Below, piece by piece: positions 1-8,263 of a DNA stretch of 64,000 bases; position 1 is the first letter of the stretch, and every line of letters starts with the position of its first letter. The notes beneath the pieces are model-generated. The model saw nothing but the letters and a program-made list of their open reading frames with translations. It had not been told where the DNA came from and ran no database searches. Position numbers and translations under genes: made by a program. The DNA comes from Bradyrhizobium sp. (GTDB taxonomy: Bacteria; Pseudomonadota; Alphaproteobacteria; Rhizobiales; Xanthobacteraceae), in contig NZ_JACRMG010000027.1 of assembly GCF_016219575.1 (NCBI RefSeq), positions 1-64,000 on the forward strand, given 5' to 3'.

Positions 1-75
1 CCGCCGAGCCGTCGCGGCTCTTCCCTCGGGATTATGTGGAGCGCGGCGAGCCCGAAACCCGCGGAAAACCTGCAC

Positions 76-273
76 TCAGACGCCACCACTCCGCATAACG
101 CCACGCTTCGCATAATCGGCCCGGCCCACAAAGACGCGGTGGCTGGGGGCATTCTCGTTGGAGGAGCGGTTCTGCCCGGCGACGATGCGGACGCCCTTGG
201 CCTGCAGACTGAGGGTGATGATCTCGCCCTGGAAATCGTTGCCGACCTTCTTGAAAGAACCGATGTTAGCCAT
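76..273 (-). pseudogene. DUF736 family protein, C-terminally truncated
   Basis: The first 50 or so residues from ATG 273 match the DUF736 family, small single-domain proteins of unknown function carried by rhizobial plasmids and integrative elements. The start is supported by an AGGAG ribosome site just upstream on the minus strand. Family members are usually about 100 residues. This one leaves the family pattern after the VFVGRA motif and stops at 65 residues, so the second half of the domain is missing. The break coincides with two TTATGCG(A/G)AG direct repeats at 89-115, so an element end or rearrangement probably cut the gene. The family call is good; whether the stub is translated usefully is unknown. 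Confidence 0.7.
89..115 (-). repeat. Two direct repeats TTATGCG(A/G)AG at the window edge
   Basis: Two ten-base copies lie at 106-115 (TTATGCGAAG) and 89-98 (TTATGCGGAG) on the minus strand, 17 bases apart. They begin where the DUF736 frame is lost. Repeats of this kind occur near ends of tyrosine-recombinase elements in rhizobia, but no recombinase gene is visible here, so the origin is inferred. Confidence 0.45.
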
Positions 274-357
274 GTCACTTCTCCTGTTTGTGTTTCGAGC
301 CCGCGACCACCGCGGCCTCGATGGCGATGGACAGGCCGAGGACGATCGGCGACGCAC

Positions 358-786
358 CCGCTTGCGGGCCGGAGCGAAGCGGAGGACGCTGTCGTGAAGA
401 TTTTCTTGCCTCGCGAGGAATGGGCTTTAGCCCAGGGGAAGAAAGTCTTAAGCGACGGCGTTGCGGCTCAGACGATCGAGGCGCAGCCGGTCTTCGGCCA
501 GATCAAGCCATCAAAGAGGCCAAGTGCGTCCGCGTGCTGAAGCGCAATCTCGGGAGAGGATTTGGCTAATCTCGGTTTGAATGCGCAAGAAGTCAGAATG
601 TTTCGGCGTAGAGAAAGAAGCGTCGTGCAGGAAACGGCGGGGCAGTCAGCCGACGAACAGCCGCGACTACCGAAGGCACATCACCATTGCATCTATGTGG
701 GCCGGTAAGAGGTGGCGCAGCCTGCTGTAAGCCCCGTACGGAGGGACGCCACGACTATTTTTCGCTCGAGCTCGACGAGCTTTCCT
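358..786 (+). other. No intact gene; possible IS1182-type transposase C-terminal remnant near 450-560
   Basis: No complete gene is recognisable in this stretch. Plus-strand frames around 460-560 contain a short pattern resembling the end of IS1182-type transposases (TIEAQPVFGQIK in one frame, IKEAKCVRVLKRNL in another), which would need at least one frameshift to join. The match is short, so this is only a possible remnant. Confidence 0.3.
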
Positions 787-1338
787 TCAACGCGCCGATT
801 TGCGCCAACCTACTCGAGGAGCAGGTGGCGAGGACGATCCGTCGCGCGTAGCGGCCGAAAGAGCCGCCTGAGGAGGTGCACCTCGCACGACCCCGCCTGA
901 GTCCAATGGGCGGGGTTCAGCGAAGACAGCCAACCGTGTGCACGCCGTACCGCCGATAAAAACCGCGCCGAGGCAAGCGAAGACCTCACGCCAGGCCAGC
1001 GAAGGCATCCCGAGTTGTGACGTCGCGAAGACCACATGATAGCCAGCAATCGCAGCTGGGACGGCGAAGGCGGCCGCTATGGCTGCACGCAAGATCGGAA
1101 ACCGGGCGATCGCGAAAGCGGTCTGACCAATCGCGAGCGTCACGCCGCCGGCGGCAATGCCGGCAAGCGGCGCACCGAGGATGCCGGCGCCACTCTGGTA
1201 CGCCATCATACCTGCGCTTACGGCGACAAAAGCTGGCAGTGCGTATACTGCCAGCGTGAAGATCAGCCAGCAAAACAAGCCGATGCCAACGGTATTGAGA
1301 ACAAGCCCAAGGGCGAGCATGGTGGTGGCTCCGTGCAT
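787..1338 (-). CDS. Small integral membrane protein of the element backbone
   Basis: The frame from ATG 1338 encodes 183 residues. The first 140 form about four hydrophobic segments (LALGLVLNTVGIGLFCWLIF and later Ala/Gly-rich stretches), followed by a polar Pro/Ser-rich tail. An upstream in-frame extension to 1515 overlaps the DUF2493 gene and lacks membrane or family character, so the shorter start is preferred. The gene lies directly downstream of the DUF2493 gene on the same strand. I do not recognise a family. An inner-membrane location is inferred from hydrophobicity alone. Confidence 0.6.
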   Translation of the reverse strand: MHGATTMLALGLVLNTVGIGLFCWLIFTLAVYALPAFVAVSAGMMAYQSGAGILGAPLAGIAAGGVTLAIGQTAFAIARFPILRAAIAAAFAVPAAIAGYHVVFATSQLGMPSLAWREVFACLGAVFIGGTACTRLAVFAEPRPLDSGGVVRGAPPQAALSAATRDGSSSPPAPRVGWRKSAR

Positions 1339-1459
1339 AGATGTGACGGTCGCGCCTTCCACCACCACCGCGGCGCATCTTTGGACATATTGTCGAAACG
1401 AGGCGGAGTTGCGGCGTTGCAACTCCACCTTGGTGGTTCGGAAGGTGGCAAGGCGGCGC

Positions 1460-2383
1460 TCACGCGCCGCCGAATTTCCAAACGGGAATGCCGAGGCGTT
1501 TCGCCTTGTCGGCAAGGTTGTCCTGGATTCCCGTGCCCGGGAAATGCATGACGCCGATCGGTAAGAGTTCGAGCATGGCGTCGTTGCGCTTGAACGGCGC
1601 CGCCTTGGCGTGCTTGGTCCAGTCCGGCTTGAACGCGATCTGTGGGACCTTGCGGGTGGTCGCCCATTTGGAGGCGATCAACTCGGCGCCCTTTGGCGAG
1701 CCGCCATGGATCAAGACCATGTCGGGGTGCTTGGCGTGAACCTTGTCGAGACGGTCCCAGATCAGATGGTGGTCGTTGAAGTCGAGGCCGCCCGTGAGTG
1801 CGATCTTCGGCCCCGGCGGCAACATGACTTCGGTCTCTGCGCGGCGCTTGGCTGTGATGAAATCTCGTGAGTCGATCATTGCCGCTGTGAGCGTGCGGTG
1901 ATTTACAAGCGATCCCGATCGGGGGCGCCAGGACGAACCGGTGTGGACCTCAAAACGCTCGATAGCCTGATCGCGAAAGAGTTCGAGGCTATTGCGGCGC
2001 TCGATCAGGGTGATGCCTTCGGCCGTCAGCCGCTCGAGTTCGACCGATCGTACCTCCGAGCCATTCTGCTCGCGCTGGCTTTTGCGCTGGGCCTGCTCAT
2101 TGTCGTCAAGCTGGCGATTGATTCTGTCGGCCGCACGGTGAAAGAGGTTGACGGTTGACCAGAGCAGATCCTCGAGGTCCGGCTCGAGCCGCGTGTCGCT
2201 CAGGGTGGCGACCAGGGCGTCGAAGATATCGGCGACAGCGCCGGCGATCATCTTGCCCTCGGGAAGCGGTCTCGGGTCGGGCTCGTCGTCGAATGGACGG
2301 TAGCCGAAGAGTTGAAGTTCGCTGAGGACGTGGTCGGTCGGAGTGACGGCGTGCGGCGGTTCGATGTCGTCATGGTCGGTCAT
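1460..2383 (-). CDS. DUF2493 domain protein (SLOG-like)
   Basis: 307 residues. The C-terminal third, from about residue 190, has the DUF2493 pattern: KIALTGGLDFNDHHLIWDRL, then a VLIHGGSPKGAELIASKWA motif typical of the Rossmann-like nucleotide- or ligand-binding SLOG fold, and a closing LGIPVWKF. The N-terminal half is charged and partly helical and resembles nothing I can name. Such proteins are standard cargo of rhizobial plasmids and integrative elements, with unproven function; ligand binding is inferred from the fold. It sits between the Toprim gene, 298 bases upstream, and a membrane protein gene on the same strand. Confidence 0.8.
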   Translation of the reverse strand: MTDHDDIEPPHAVTPTDHVLSELQLFGYRPFDDEPDPRPLPEGKMIAGAVADIFDALVATLSDTRLEPDLEDLLWSTVNLFHRAADRINRQLDDNEQAQRKSQREQNGSEVRSVELERLTAEGITLIERRNSLELFRDQAIERFEVHTGSSWRPRSGSLVNHRTLTAAMIDSRDFITAKRRAETEVMLPPGPKIALTGGLDFNDHHLIWDRLDKVHAKHPDMVLIHGGSPKGAELIASKWATTRKVPQIAFKPDWTKHAKAAPFKRNDAMLELLPIGVMHFPGTGIQDNLADKAKRLGIPVWKFGGA

Positions 2384-2681
2384 GGAAGAGGTCCTTTGCC
2401 GGATCGGCCGCGCCCATCGCGGCCTTCGTGGCGATCACTCAGACGGCGAGCGGAACGGGCCAGAACCCGAAGGGCCGAAGCGTCAGCGGAGGATGGCGAA
2501 GGCCGGCTATTTTGCTTCGCGATGCAAAGGCCCGAAGGGCCGGCGGAAAATAGCCGGACGCAGCCATTGACGGCCCGGGCCGCTTGCCGTCCGATCGCCC
2601 TCTAGAAGGCCGAGGTCGCGCGCCTCTCCGGCATTAGACCGCCACGACCGAGCTGTCGGCGTCGAGAGAAGCCAAACGCGC
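2384..2681. other. Intergenic region with a long perfect inverted repeat
   Basis: This gene-free stretch separates the DUF2493 start from the Toprim gene end. It holds an 11-bp perfect inverted repeat, CCGGCTATTTT at 2503-2513 and AAAATAGCCGG at 2547-2557, with a GC-rich 33-base loop. It could be a terminator-like hairpin for the Toprim transcript or a leader structure for the DUF2493 gene. Confidence 0.5.
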
Positions 2682-3746
2682 CTATGCAACAGCGGCCCGC
2701 AAGAGCAAGAAGCGGGAGACATCCTCGGGTACGAGCTGCATCCGCAGCGCCGCGCGGAGGGCATCGAGGCCGAAGACGTGCAGATCTTCGTTAAAGTCAC
2801 CAAGGCGGGGTGACAACGTGATGGCTTCGACGCCGGCGGCTTTTGCGCGCTGCGTCAGGATGGCCCGGACCGCGTCTCCCGCCGCATCAGCATCGCGGGC
2901 GATATAGAGCCGGCGCAAACTCGACGACAGCAGCATGGCCGAGAGGTGATTGGCCGAAAGCGCTGATGCCATCGGCAAGGTCGGAAGCACACAGCGCAGC
3001 GATAGCATGGTCTCGATGCCCTCGCCGGCGACAAGCACGTCGTCGTCAGCCACGCCGAAACGAACCGCGTTGCCGAGCAGGTCGCCCATGGCTCGTCGTG
3101 GCGTGTCGATCGGAGCCTTGCCAAGCCGAACGCGATCGAAGCCGTCCGGATCGAGCCAGGTGCGGTGCACGCCGGTGATCCCGCCATCAAGGCCGGTGAC
3201 GGCAGCGATCATTGCCGGCCAGGTCTCGGTCGGCAAGTGCTCGTCAGGTCGGTAGTAGCAGCGCGGATGGAAGCGCAAGCTGCCACCATGGTACACATGG
3301 GCTATTCCGCGACGCTGCAAATAGCTCTCAACGACGGTACCCTCAATCGGACCTGAGATCGCAAACAGCCGTCTTGCCGCCTGTTGCGAGCCGGCCGCTA
3401 CTGCGCGGCGAGCCGTTTTTGAGACGCGTTCCGGTTCAACTCGGGGCAGCTTGAGAAAGCGTCTTGCCTCCTCGGCGACGGCGCGGAAGTCAGGAAGACC
3501 AAGGCTTTCCCTGACGATGTCGAGGAGATCGCCATGCTCGCCGGTCGCGGCATCGGTCCACTTGCCCGCGGGTCCCTTCAGCGAGTCCTGGAGCCGCACG
3601 AACATCGAACGGCCCGGCGTATTGTGGACATCGCCAACCAGCCAGTACCGCCCCTGGCGCTTGCCATTCGAGAGATAGTGGCGGCATACCGCCTCGGCCT
3701 CAAGCGCGAGGCGGTGCGCCAGTTCGGAGGCGTCGCGGGCCATCAC
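2682..3746 (-). CDS. Toprim domain protein (DNA primase/helicase-like)
   Basis: 354 residues. The N-terminal part resembles the domain that precedes Toprim in plasmid-borne primase-like proteins, with a GKWTDAATGEHGDLLDIV segment near residue 80. A Toprim fold follows, with the acidic glutamate in VLVAGEGIETML near residue 243 and the DxD in LYIARDADAAGDA near residue 283. Toprim domains bind metal and catalyse phosphotransfer in primases, topoisomerases and nucleases. The start codon (GTG 3746 or ATG 3743) overlaps the stop of the strawberry-notch gene, so the two are probably translationally coupled and act together in replication or transfer of the element. Confidence 0.8.
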   Translation of the reverse strand: MMARDASELAHRLALEAEAVCRHYLSNGKRQGRYWLVGDVHNTPGRSMFVRLQDSLKGPAGKWTDAATGEHGDLLDIVRESLGLPDFRAVAEEARRFLKLPRVEPERVSKTARRAVAAGSQQAARRLFAISGPIEGTVVESYLQRRGIAHVYHGGSLRFHPRCYYRPDEHLPTETWPAMIAAVTGLDGGITGVHRTWLDPDGFDRVRLGKAPIDTPRRAMGDLLGNAVRFGVADDDVLVAGEGIETMLSLRCVLPTLPMASALSANHLSAMLLSSSLRRLYIARDADAAGDAVRAILTQRAKAAGVEAITLSPRLGDFNEDLHVFGLDALRAALRMQLVPEDVSRFLLLRAAVA

Positions 3747-6700
3747 GCAGCCTCCCGTTCGACGATGCGCTCGATTGGATAGTGTTCGAGCACCTTCGCC
3801 AGGATTTCGATGCCATCAGCGCCAGTTGGCACGAACATGCGCAGCTTCCAGGAGATGATTTCCCCGAACAGGCCGTAAGCGCGCAGCCGGTCACGCATAG
3901 CGTCGTTGAATCCGGAAAGTTCGATGCGGTATGTACCCATGATCCGGACGCGGCGGAGCTGGAGGCCTTCGGCGAGGTCGAGGACGGTTCGGCCCTCCAT
4001 CAGCGCAGCAAAGGCGGTACCGGTCGCGAGCCTGGGCGCGTCGGCCGCAAGGACATTCGCGACCCAGGCGGCCGAGACCTTGCGGCCGATGATGCGTTCG
4101 CCGGCATCTGTCTGCAGCCGGTAAACCCGTGTGGACTCGTTCGGCAGCCGCTTCCAGATCGGCAGCAACAAGCCGGCCACGATGTGGATCGTGCTTTCGG
4201 TGAACTCGGGGACCTCGGCAAGCTCGGTCAGCCAAGCCGCGGTGAAACGATGACGGTCGGCTTCAACCCAATGGCTTTCCGCCATCATGTTCAAGGAGAC
4301 GCTGTGCTGCTCCATCGGTCGGATCAGGCGCACGCGCCGCTCGATTTCGCCGTCGTCGAGCATGAAGCTCGGGGCCGGGATCTGCACGGCCCCACGACCG
4401 GAGCGCTCATTGATCAACAGGACAGCACGACGATCGGAAAGACGACCAAGAGCATCATCCAGGCTCACAGGATGATTGCGCTGGCGCTGAGTAATCGTGA
4501 GGAGTTGGGTCTCGGCCCCGGTTGCCGGGTGAACATGGATTGTCCGCCGGTCCGTGACGACAAAACTCTCGGCACGGAGGGTTTCCAATCCGACGTCATA
4601 GGTGCCTGACGCGACGGCGCCCTCGATGCGAGCGGACAATAGCCGTTCGAAGACGGTGAACAGGATATTCTGCAGTTCGATGGTGAGGGCGAGCAACCTG
4701 TTCAGGAAGGTCGTGATCAGCGGAAGCTCGTCCTTCAGCCCATTGGCATCCACTAGCTTCAGCCCGGTGGCGTCTTCGAACCTCTCGAGCGAGCATCCCT
4801 CAACCTTGCCGCGCGCCAGCAGCATGTAGAGCTGGCGCAACGCATCGCGGCCATACTGGCTTTCGAGGTTGTCCTCGGGCCGGAACAGGCCCTGCCCTCC
4901 GGTCTGGCGCTGACCTCGCGTGATGGCGCCCAACGTGTCGAGCCGGCGCGCGATCGTGGAGAGGAAACGTTTCTCTGCCTTCACGTCCGTCGCGATCGGC
5001 CGAAACAGTGGGGGCTGCGCCTGGTTGGTCCGGTTCGTGCGGCCAAGCCCCTGAATCGCGGCGTCGGCCTTCCAGCCGGGTTCGAGCAGATAATGGACCC
5101 GCAAGCGGCGATTCCGCGCCGACAACTCGGCATGGTAGCTCCTGCCCGTGCCGCCGGCATCGGAGAACACGAGGATGCGCTTGGCATCATCCATGAACGC
5201 CGCGGTCTCGGCGAGATTCGCCGATGCAGCACGGTTCTCAACGATGAGGCGCTGGCCCTTGCGGATCACGCGGCGCGAGCGGCCCGTGATCTCGGCAACC
5301 ATGTCAGTGCCAAATCGCTGAACGATCTGGTCGAGCGCGCCGGGCACCGGCGACAATGACGCAAGCTGCTCGATGAGACTGTCGCGGCGTTCGACGGCCT
5401 CCCGGCTTTCGACCGGTTGGCCGTCCCGATAGACCGGGCGGGAGCAAAGATTGCCCTCGGAGTCCGTGAAGGGCTCGTAGAGCTGAACCGGGAAGGAATG
5501 GGCGAGGTAATCGAGGACATATTCGCGAGGGGTGATGTCGACCTGGACGTCCCCCCACTCCTCGGTCGGGATCTCGGCAAGCCGGCGCTCCATGAGGGCC
5601 TCGCCCGTCGAGACGATCTGGATGACGGCGGCATGGCCAGCGTCAAGATCGCGCTCGATCGCGCGGATCAGCGACGGCGTCTTCATCGAGGTCAGGAGAT
5701 GGCCGAAGAAACGCTGTTTGGCGCTTTCGAAGGCAGATCGGGCCGCGGACTTTGCCTGTCCATTCAGCGTACCGGTCTCGCCCGTGATGTTGGCGGCCCG
5801 CATCGCCGCCTCGAGGTTATTGTGGATGATGCTGAACGCGCCGGCATAGGCATCATAGATGCGAACCTGCTCGGGCGTGAGCTGGTGCTCGACCAGCTCA
5901 TACTCGACGCCCTCGTAGGACAGTGAGCGAGCGGCATAGAGGCCGAGCGCCTTAAGGTCGCGCGCCAGCACTTCCATCGCTGCAACCCCGCCCTCCTCGA
6001 TCGCCTCGACGAACTCGGCCCGGGTCGCGAATGGAAAATCCTCTCCACCCCATAATCCCAACCTTTGCGCATAGGCGAGATTGTGCACCGTCGTGGCGCC
6101 GGTCGCGGAGACATAGACCACGCGCGCGTTCGGCAAGGCGTGCTGAAGCCTCAGGCCTGCGCGTCCCTGCTGAGAGGCCACCTGGTCGCCGCGTTCGCCC
6201 TTGCCACCAACCGCATTCTGCATGGCGTGGCTCTCGTCGAAGACGATCACTCCGTCGAAATCGGAGCCCAACCATTCGACGATCTGCCTCACGCGGGAAA
6301 GCTTCTCGCCGCGCTCGTCGATCCGCAGCGTGGCGTAGGTGGCAAATAGGACGCCTTCCGCGAGCCGGATCGGCATGCCCTGCCGGAAACGCGAAAGCGG
6401 CGTGACGAGAAGCCGCTCCATGCCGAGCGCGGACCAATCGCGCCGCGCATCCTCAATGAGCTTGTCGGACTTGCTGATCCAGACCGCGCGGCGGCGACCT
6501 TTCAGCCAGTTGTCGAGCAGGATGCCGGCGACCTGGCGGCCCTTGCCCGCGCCAGTGCCATCGCCCAAAAACCAGCCCCGGCGAAAGCGAACGGCATTTT
6601 CCGCGTCGTCGCGCGCGGCCGCCAAGACGTCAAAAGTCGCATCGACCGTCCAGGTGCCCGCAAGAAGCGCGGAATGCGCCTCGCCGGCATAGATGATGCT

Positions 6701-8077
6701 CTCGAGTTGGGCGTCCGACAGAATGCCATCCGATACGACCTTGGCCGGCAAATGCGGCCGATAGGACGGCCTGGGCGGTGCGACGGAAGCCATCGCAGCG
6801 GACTGCACGAGTTTTGTAGGATGCGGTTGCGCGCCGGGAATGCGGATCGACTGCAGTGTGTAAGCTTCATAGAGGGCATCGGTGATGTTGCTGCCATCCG
6901 TGGGCGTCCAATCCACCAACTCGTAGGCGACTTCGGTCGCCACGGGATCAATTGTCGGCACCTCCGCAACCGACTGGCGGTGGACGACGTAGGCGCGGAC
7001 CGATCGAGGCGTTGGAGGACTGGCATTTGCCGGCACTACCCCAGCCGCGGTGCCGGCAATTGGCCGACGTGGCGGCACGTACTGTGTGACCCAACCGAGC
7101 AAAGTCGGCAGATCGGGCGCAATGCCCGGGGATGCCGGGAATGACACGATCTCGTCAGCCGGGACTCGATCGATAACCGTCAGGCGGGTGTCGACGGCGG
7201 TGCCGTGCTTGGCATAGACAGCGCCGTCAATTGTCGCCGAGAATACGACACGGCCCTGTTCTTGCAGCCGCTTGAAGGAACAGGTCCACGCAGGATTTTC
7301 AGGCGCGACGTTTGCCCCCGTGATGGTGACCAGCCGTCCGCCTTCGGGAAGACGTGCCAGGGCGGATCCGATATGCCGTAGCGCCGCGTCCGCCATGTGA
7401 CGATCGACATGGACCGCGGCCGAGAATGGCGGGTTCATCAGCACGACATCAGGCACGATGCCGGCATCGAGGTGGTCGTTGATGTGAGCGGCGTCAAACT
7501 GCGTCGTGGAGACGGCGGGAAAGAGCTGCGCAAGAATGCGGGCGCGGCTCTCGGCGAACTCATTGAGGACAAGGGAGGCACCGTCAAGCTCGGCCAGGAT
7601 AGCGAGAAGGCCAGTGCCAGCCGAAGGTTCGAGCACTACGTCAGTAGGCGTGAGCGCAGCCGCGCGGCTTGCAACAAATGCCAGCCCGATTGGAGTGGAG
7701 AATTGCTGGAGGGATTCACTTTCCAGGGATCGGCGCGTCTGGGTCGGAAGGAGACTGGCGATCCTCATCAACATCGGCAACATGGCGGCTGGCGACGTCG
7801 CCTTGGCGCGCATGGCGGCGCCATATCGCCTTATGAACAGGACGGTCGCCGCCTCGCAGGCGTCGTAGGCCGTCTTCCAGTTCCAGGCGCCGGTCGCATC
7901 GGAGGCGCCGAAGGCAGCCTCCATGGCGCCGCGCAGGACATCAGCATCGATCCGGCGGCTGCGCTCGAGATCGGTCAAAAGTCGTCGCGCAGCCCTAACG
8001 ACACTCGAGGCGACAACAGCGGTGGCACGCATCGAAAGCGGTGCGGCGGCAGCGCCGCCGGCGAGAGATTCGGTCAT
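3743..8077 (-). CDS. Methyltransferase/strawberry-notch-like superfamily II helicase
   Basis: 1444 residues. An N-terminal SAM-dependent methyltransferase domain shows the glycine motif EPSAGTGLL near residue 152 and the NPPF catalytic motif near 214, as in N6-adenine methylases. A strawberry-notch-type helicase domain follows, with a Walker A variant GDGTGAGKGRQ near 505, DESH Walker B near 613, and helicase C motifs around 975 (FSDAGGTGRSY) and 1012 (QGLGRTNR). Such bifunctional proteins are conserved on plasmids and integrative elements of alphaproteobacteria, where DNA protection or processing is suspected but not shown. It heads a minus-strand pair with the Toprim gene. All motifs expected for activity appear present. 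Confidence 0.9.
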   Translation of the reverse strand: MTESLAGGAAAAPLSMRATAVVASSVVRAARRLLTDLERSRRIDADVLRGAMEAAFGASDATGAWNWKTAYDACEAATVLFIRRYGAAMRAKATSPAAMLPMLMRIASLLPTQTRRSLESESLQQFSTPIGLAFVASRAAALTPTDVVLEPSAGTGLLAILAELDGASLVLNEFAESRARILAQLFPAVSTTQFDAAHINDHLDAGIVPDVVLMNPPFSAAVHVDRHMADAALRHIGSALARLPEGGRLVTITGANVAPENPAWTCSFKRLQEQGRVVFSATIDGAVYAKHGTAVDTRLTVIDRVPADEIVSFPASPGIAPDLPTLLGWVTQYVPPRRPIAGTAAGVVPANASPPTPRSVRAYVVHRQSVAEVPTIDPVATEVAYELVDWTPTDGSNITDALYEAYTLQSIRIPGAQPHPTKLVQSAAMASVAPPRPSYRPHLPAKVVSDGILSDAQLESIIYAGEAHSALLAGTWTVDATFDVLAAARDDAENAVRFRRGWFLGDGTGAGKGRQVAGILLDNWLKGRRRAVWISKSDKLIEDARRDWSALGMERLLVTPLSRFRQGMPIRLAEGVLFATYATLRIDERGEKLSRVRQIVEWLGSDFDGVIVFDESHAMQNAVGGKGERGDQVASQQGRAGLRLQHALPNARVVYVSATGATTVHNLAYAQRLGLWGGEDFPFATRAEFVEAIEEGGVAAMEVLARDLKALGLYAARSLSYEGVEYELVEHQLTPEQVRIYDAYAGAFSIIHNNLEAAMRAANITGETGTLNGQAKSAARSAFESAKQRFFGHLLTSMKTPSLIRAIERDLDAGHAAVIQIVSTGEALMERRLAEIPTEEWGDVQVDITPREYVLDYLAHSFPVQLYEPFTDSEGNLCSRPVYRDGQPVESREAVERRDSLIEQLASLSPVPGALDQIVQRFGTDMVAEITGRSRRVIRKGQRLIVENRAASANLAETAAFMDDAKRILVFSDAGGTGRSYHAELSARNRRLRVHYLLEPGWKADAAIQGLGRTNRTNQAQPPLFRPIATDVKAEKRFLSTIARRLDTLGAITRGQRQTGGQGLFRPEDNLESQYGRDALRQLYMLLARGKVEGCSLERFEDATGLKLVDANGLKDELPLITTFLNRLLALTIELQNILFTVFERLLSARIEGAVASGTYDVGLETLRAESFVVTDRRTIHVHPATGAETQLLTITQRQRNHPVSLDDALGRLSDRRAVLLINERSGRGAVQIPAPSFMLDDGEIERRVRLIRPMEQHSVSLNMMAESHWVEADRHRFTAAWLTELAEVPEFTESTIHIVAGLLLPIWKRLPNESTRVYRLQTDAGERIIGRKVSAAWVANVLAADAPRLATGTAFAALMEGRTVLDLAEGLQLRRVRIMGTYRIELSGFNDAMRDRLRAYGLFGEIISWKLRMFVPTGADGIEILAKVLEHYPIERIVEREAA

Positions 8078-8192
8078 GGCAGGATTTCTCGGGAGAGCGG
8101 GAATGGGCTGAACTGCCGCGGCGCTCTCCTTTAAGACCGCGGCGATTCAAACCCTTCGCGGCCCGCCTCTACCTCTCAAGCCCTTCGCCAAT

Positions 8193-8224
8193 AAAAAGGG
8201 GACCGGCGCTCTGCACCGGTCCCC
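8193..8224 (-). terminator. Rho-independent terminator after the parB-like gene
   Basis: A perfect 9-bp stem, GGGGACCGG (8198-8206) with CCGGTCCCC (8216-8224), has a 9-base loop. Read on the minus strand it is followed by five T residues. It lies 40 bases beyond the stop of the ParB-like gene, so that transcript should end here, before the helicase gene. Confidence 0.85.
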
Positions 8225-8263
8225 AAAACCGCGGGACAGCCGAGGCCATCCCGTTCTGTGACG

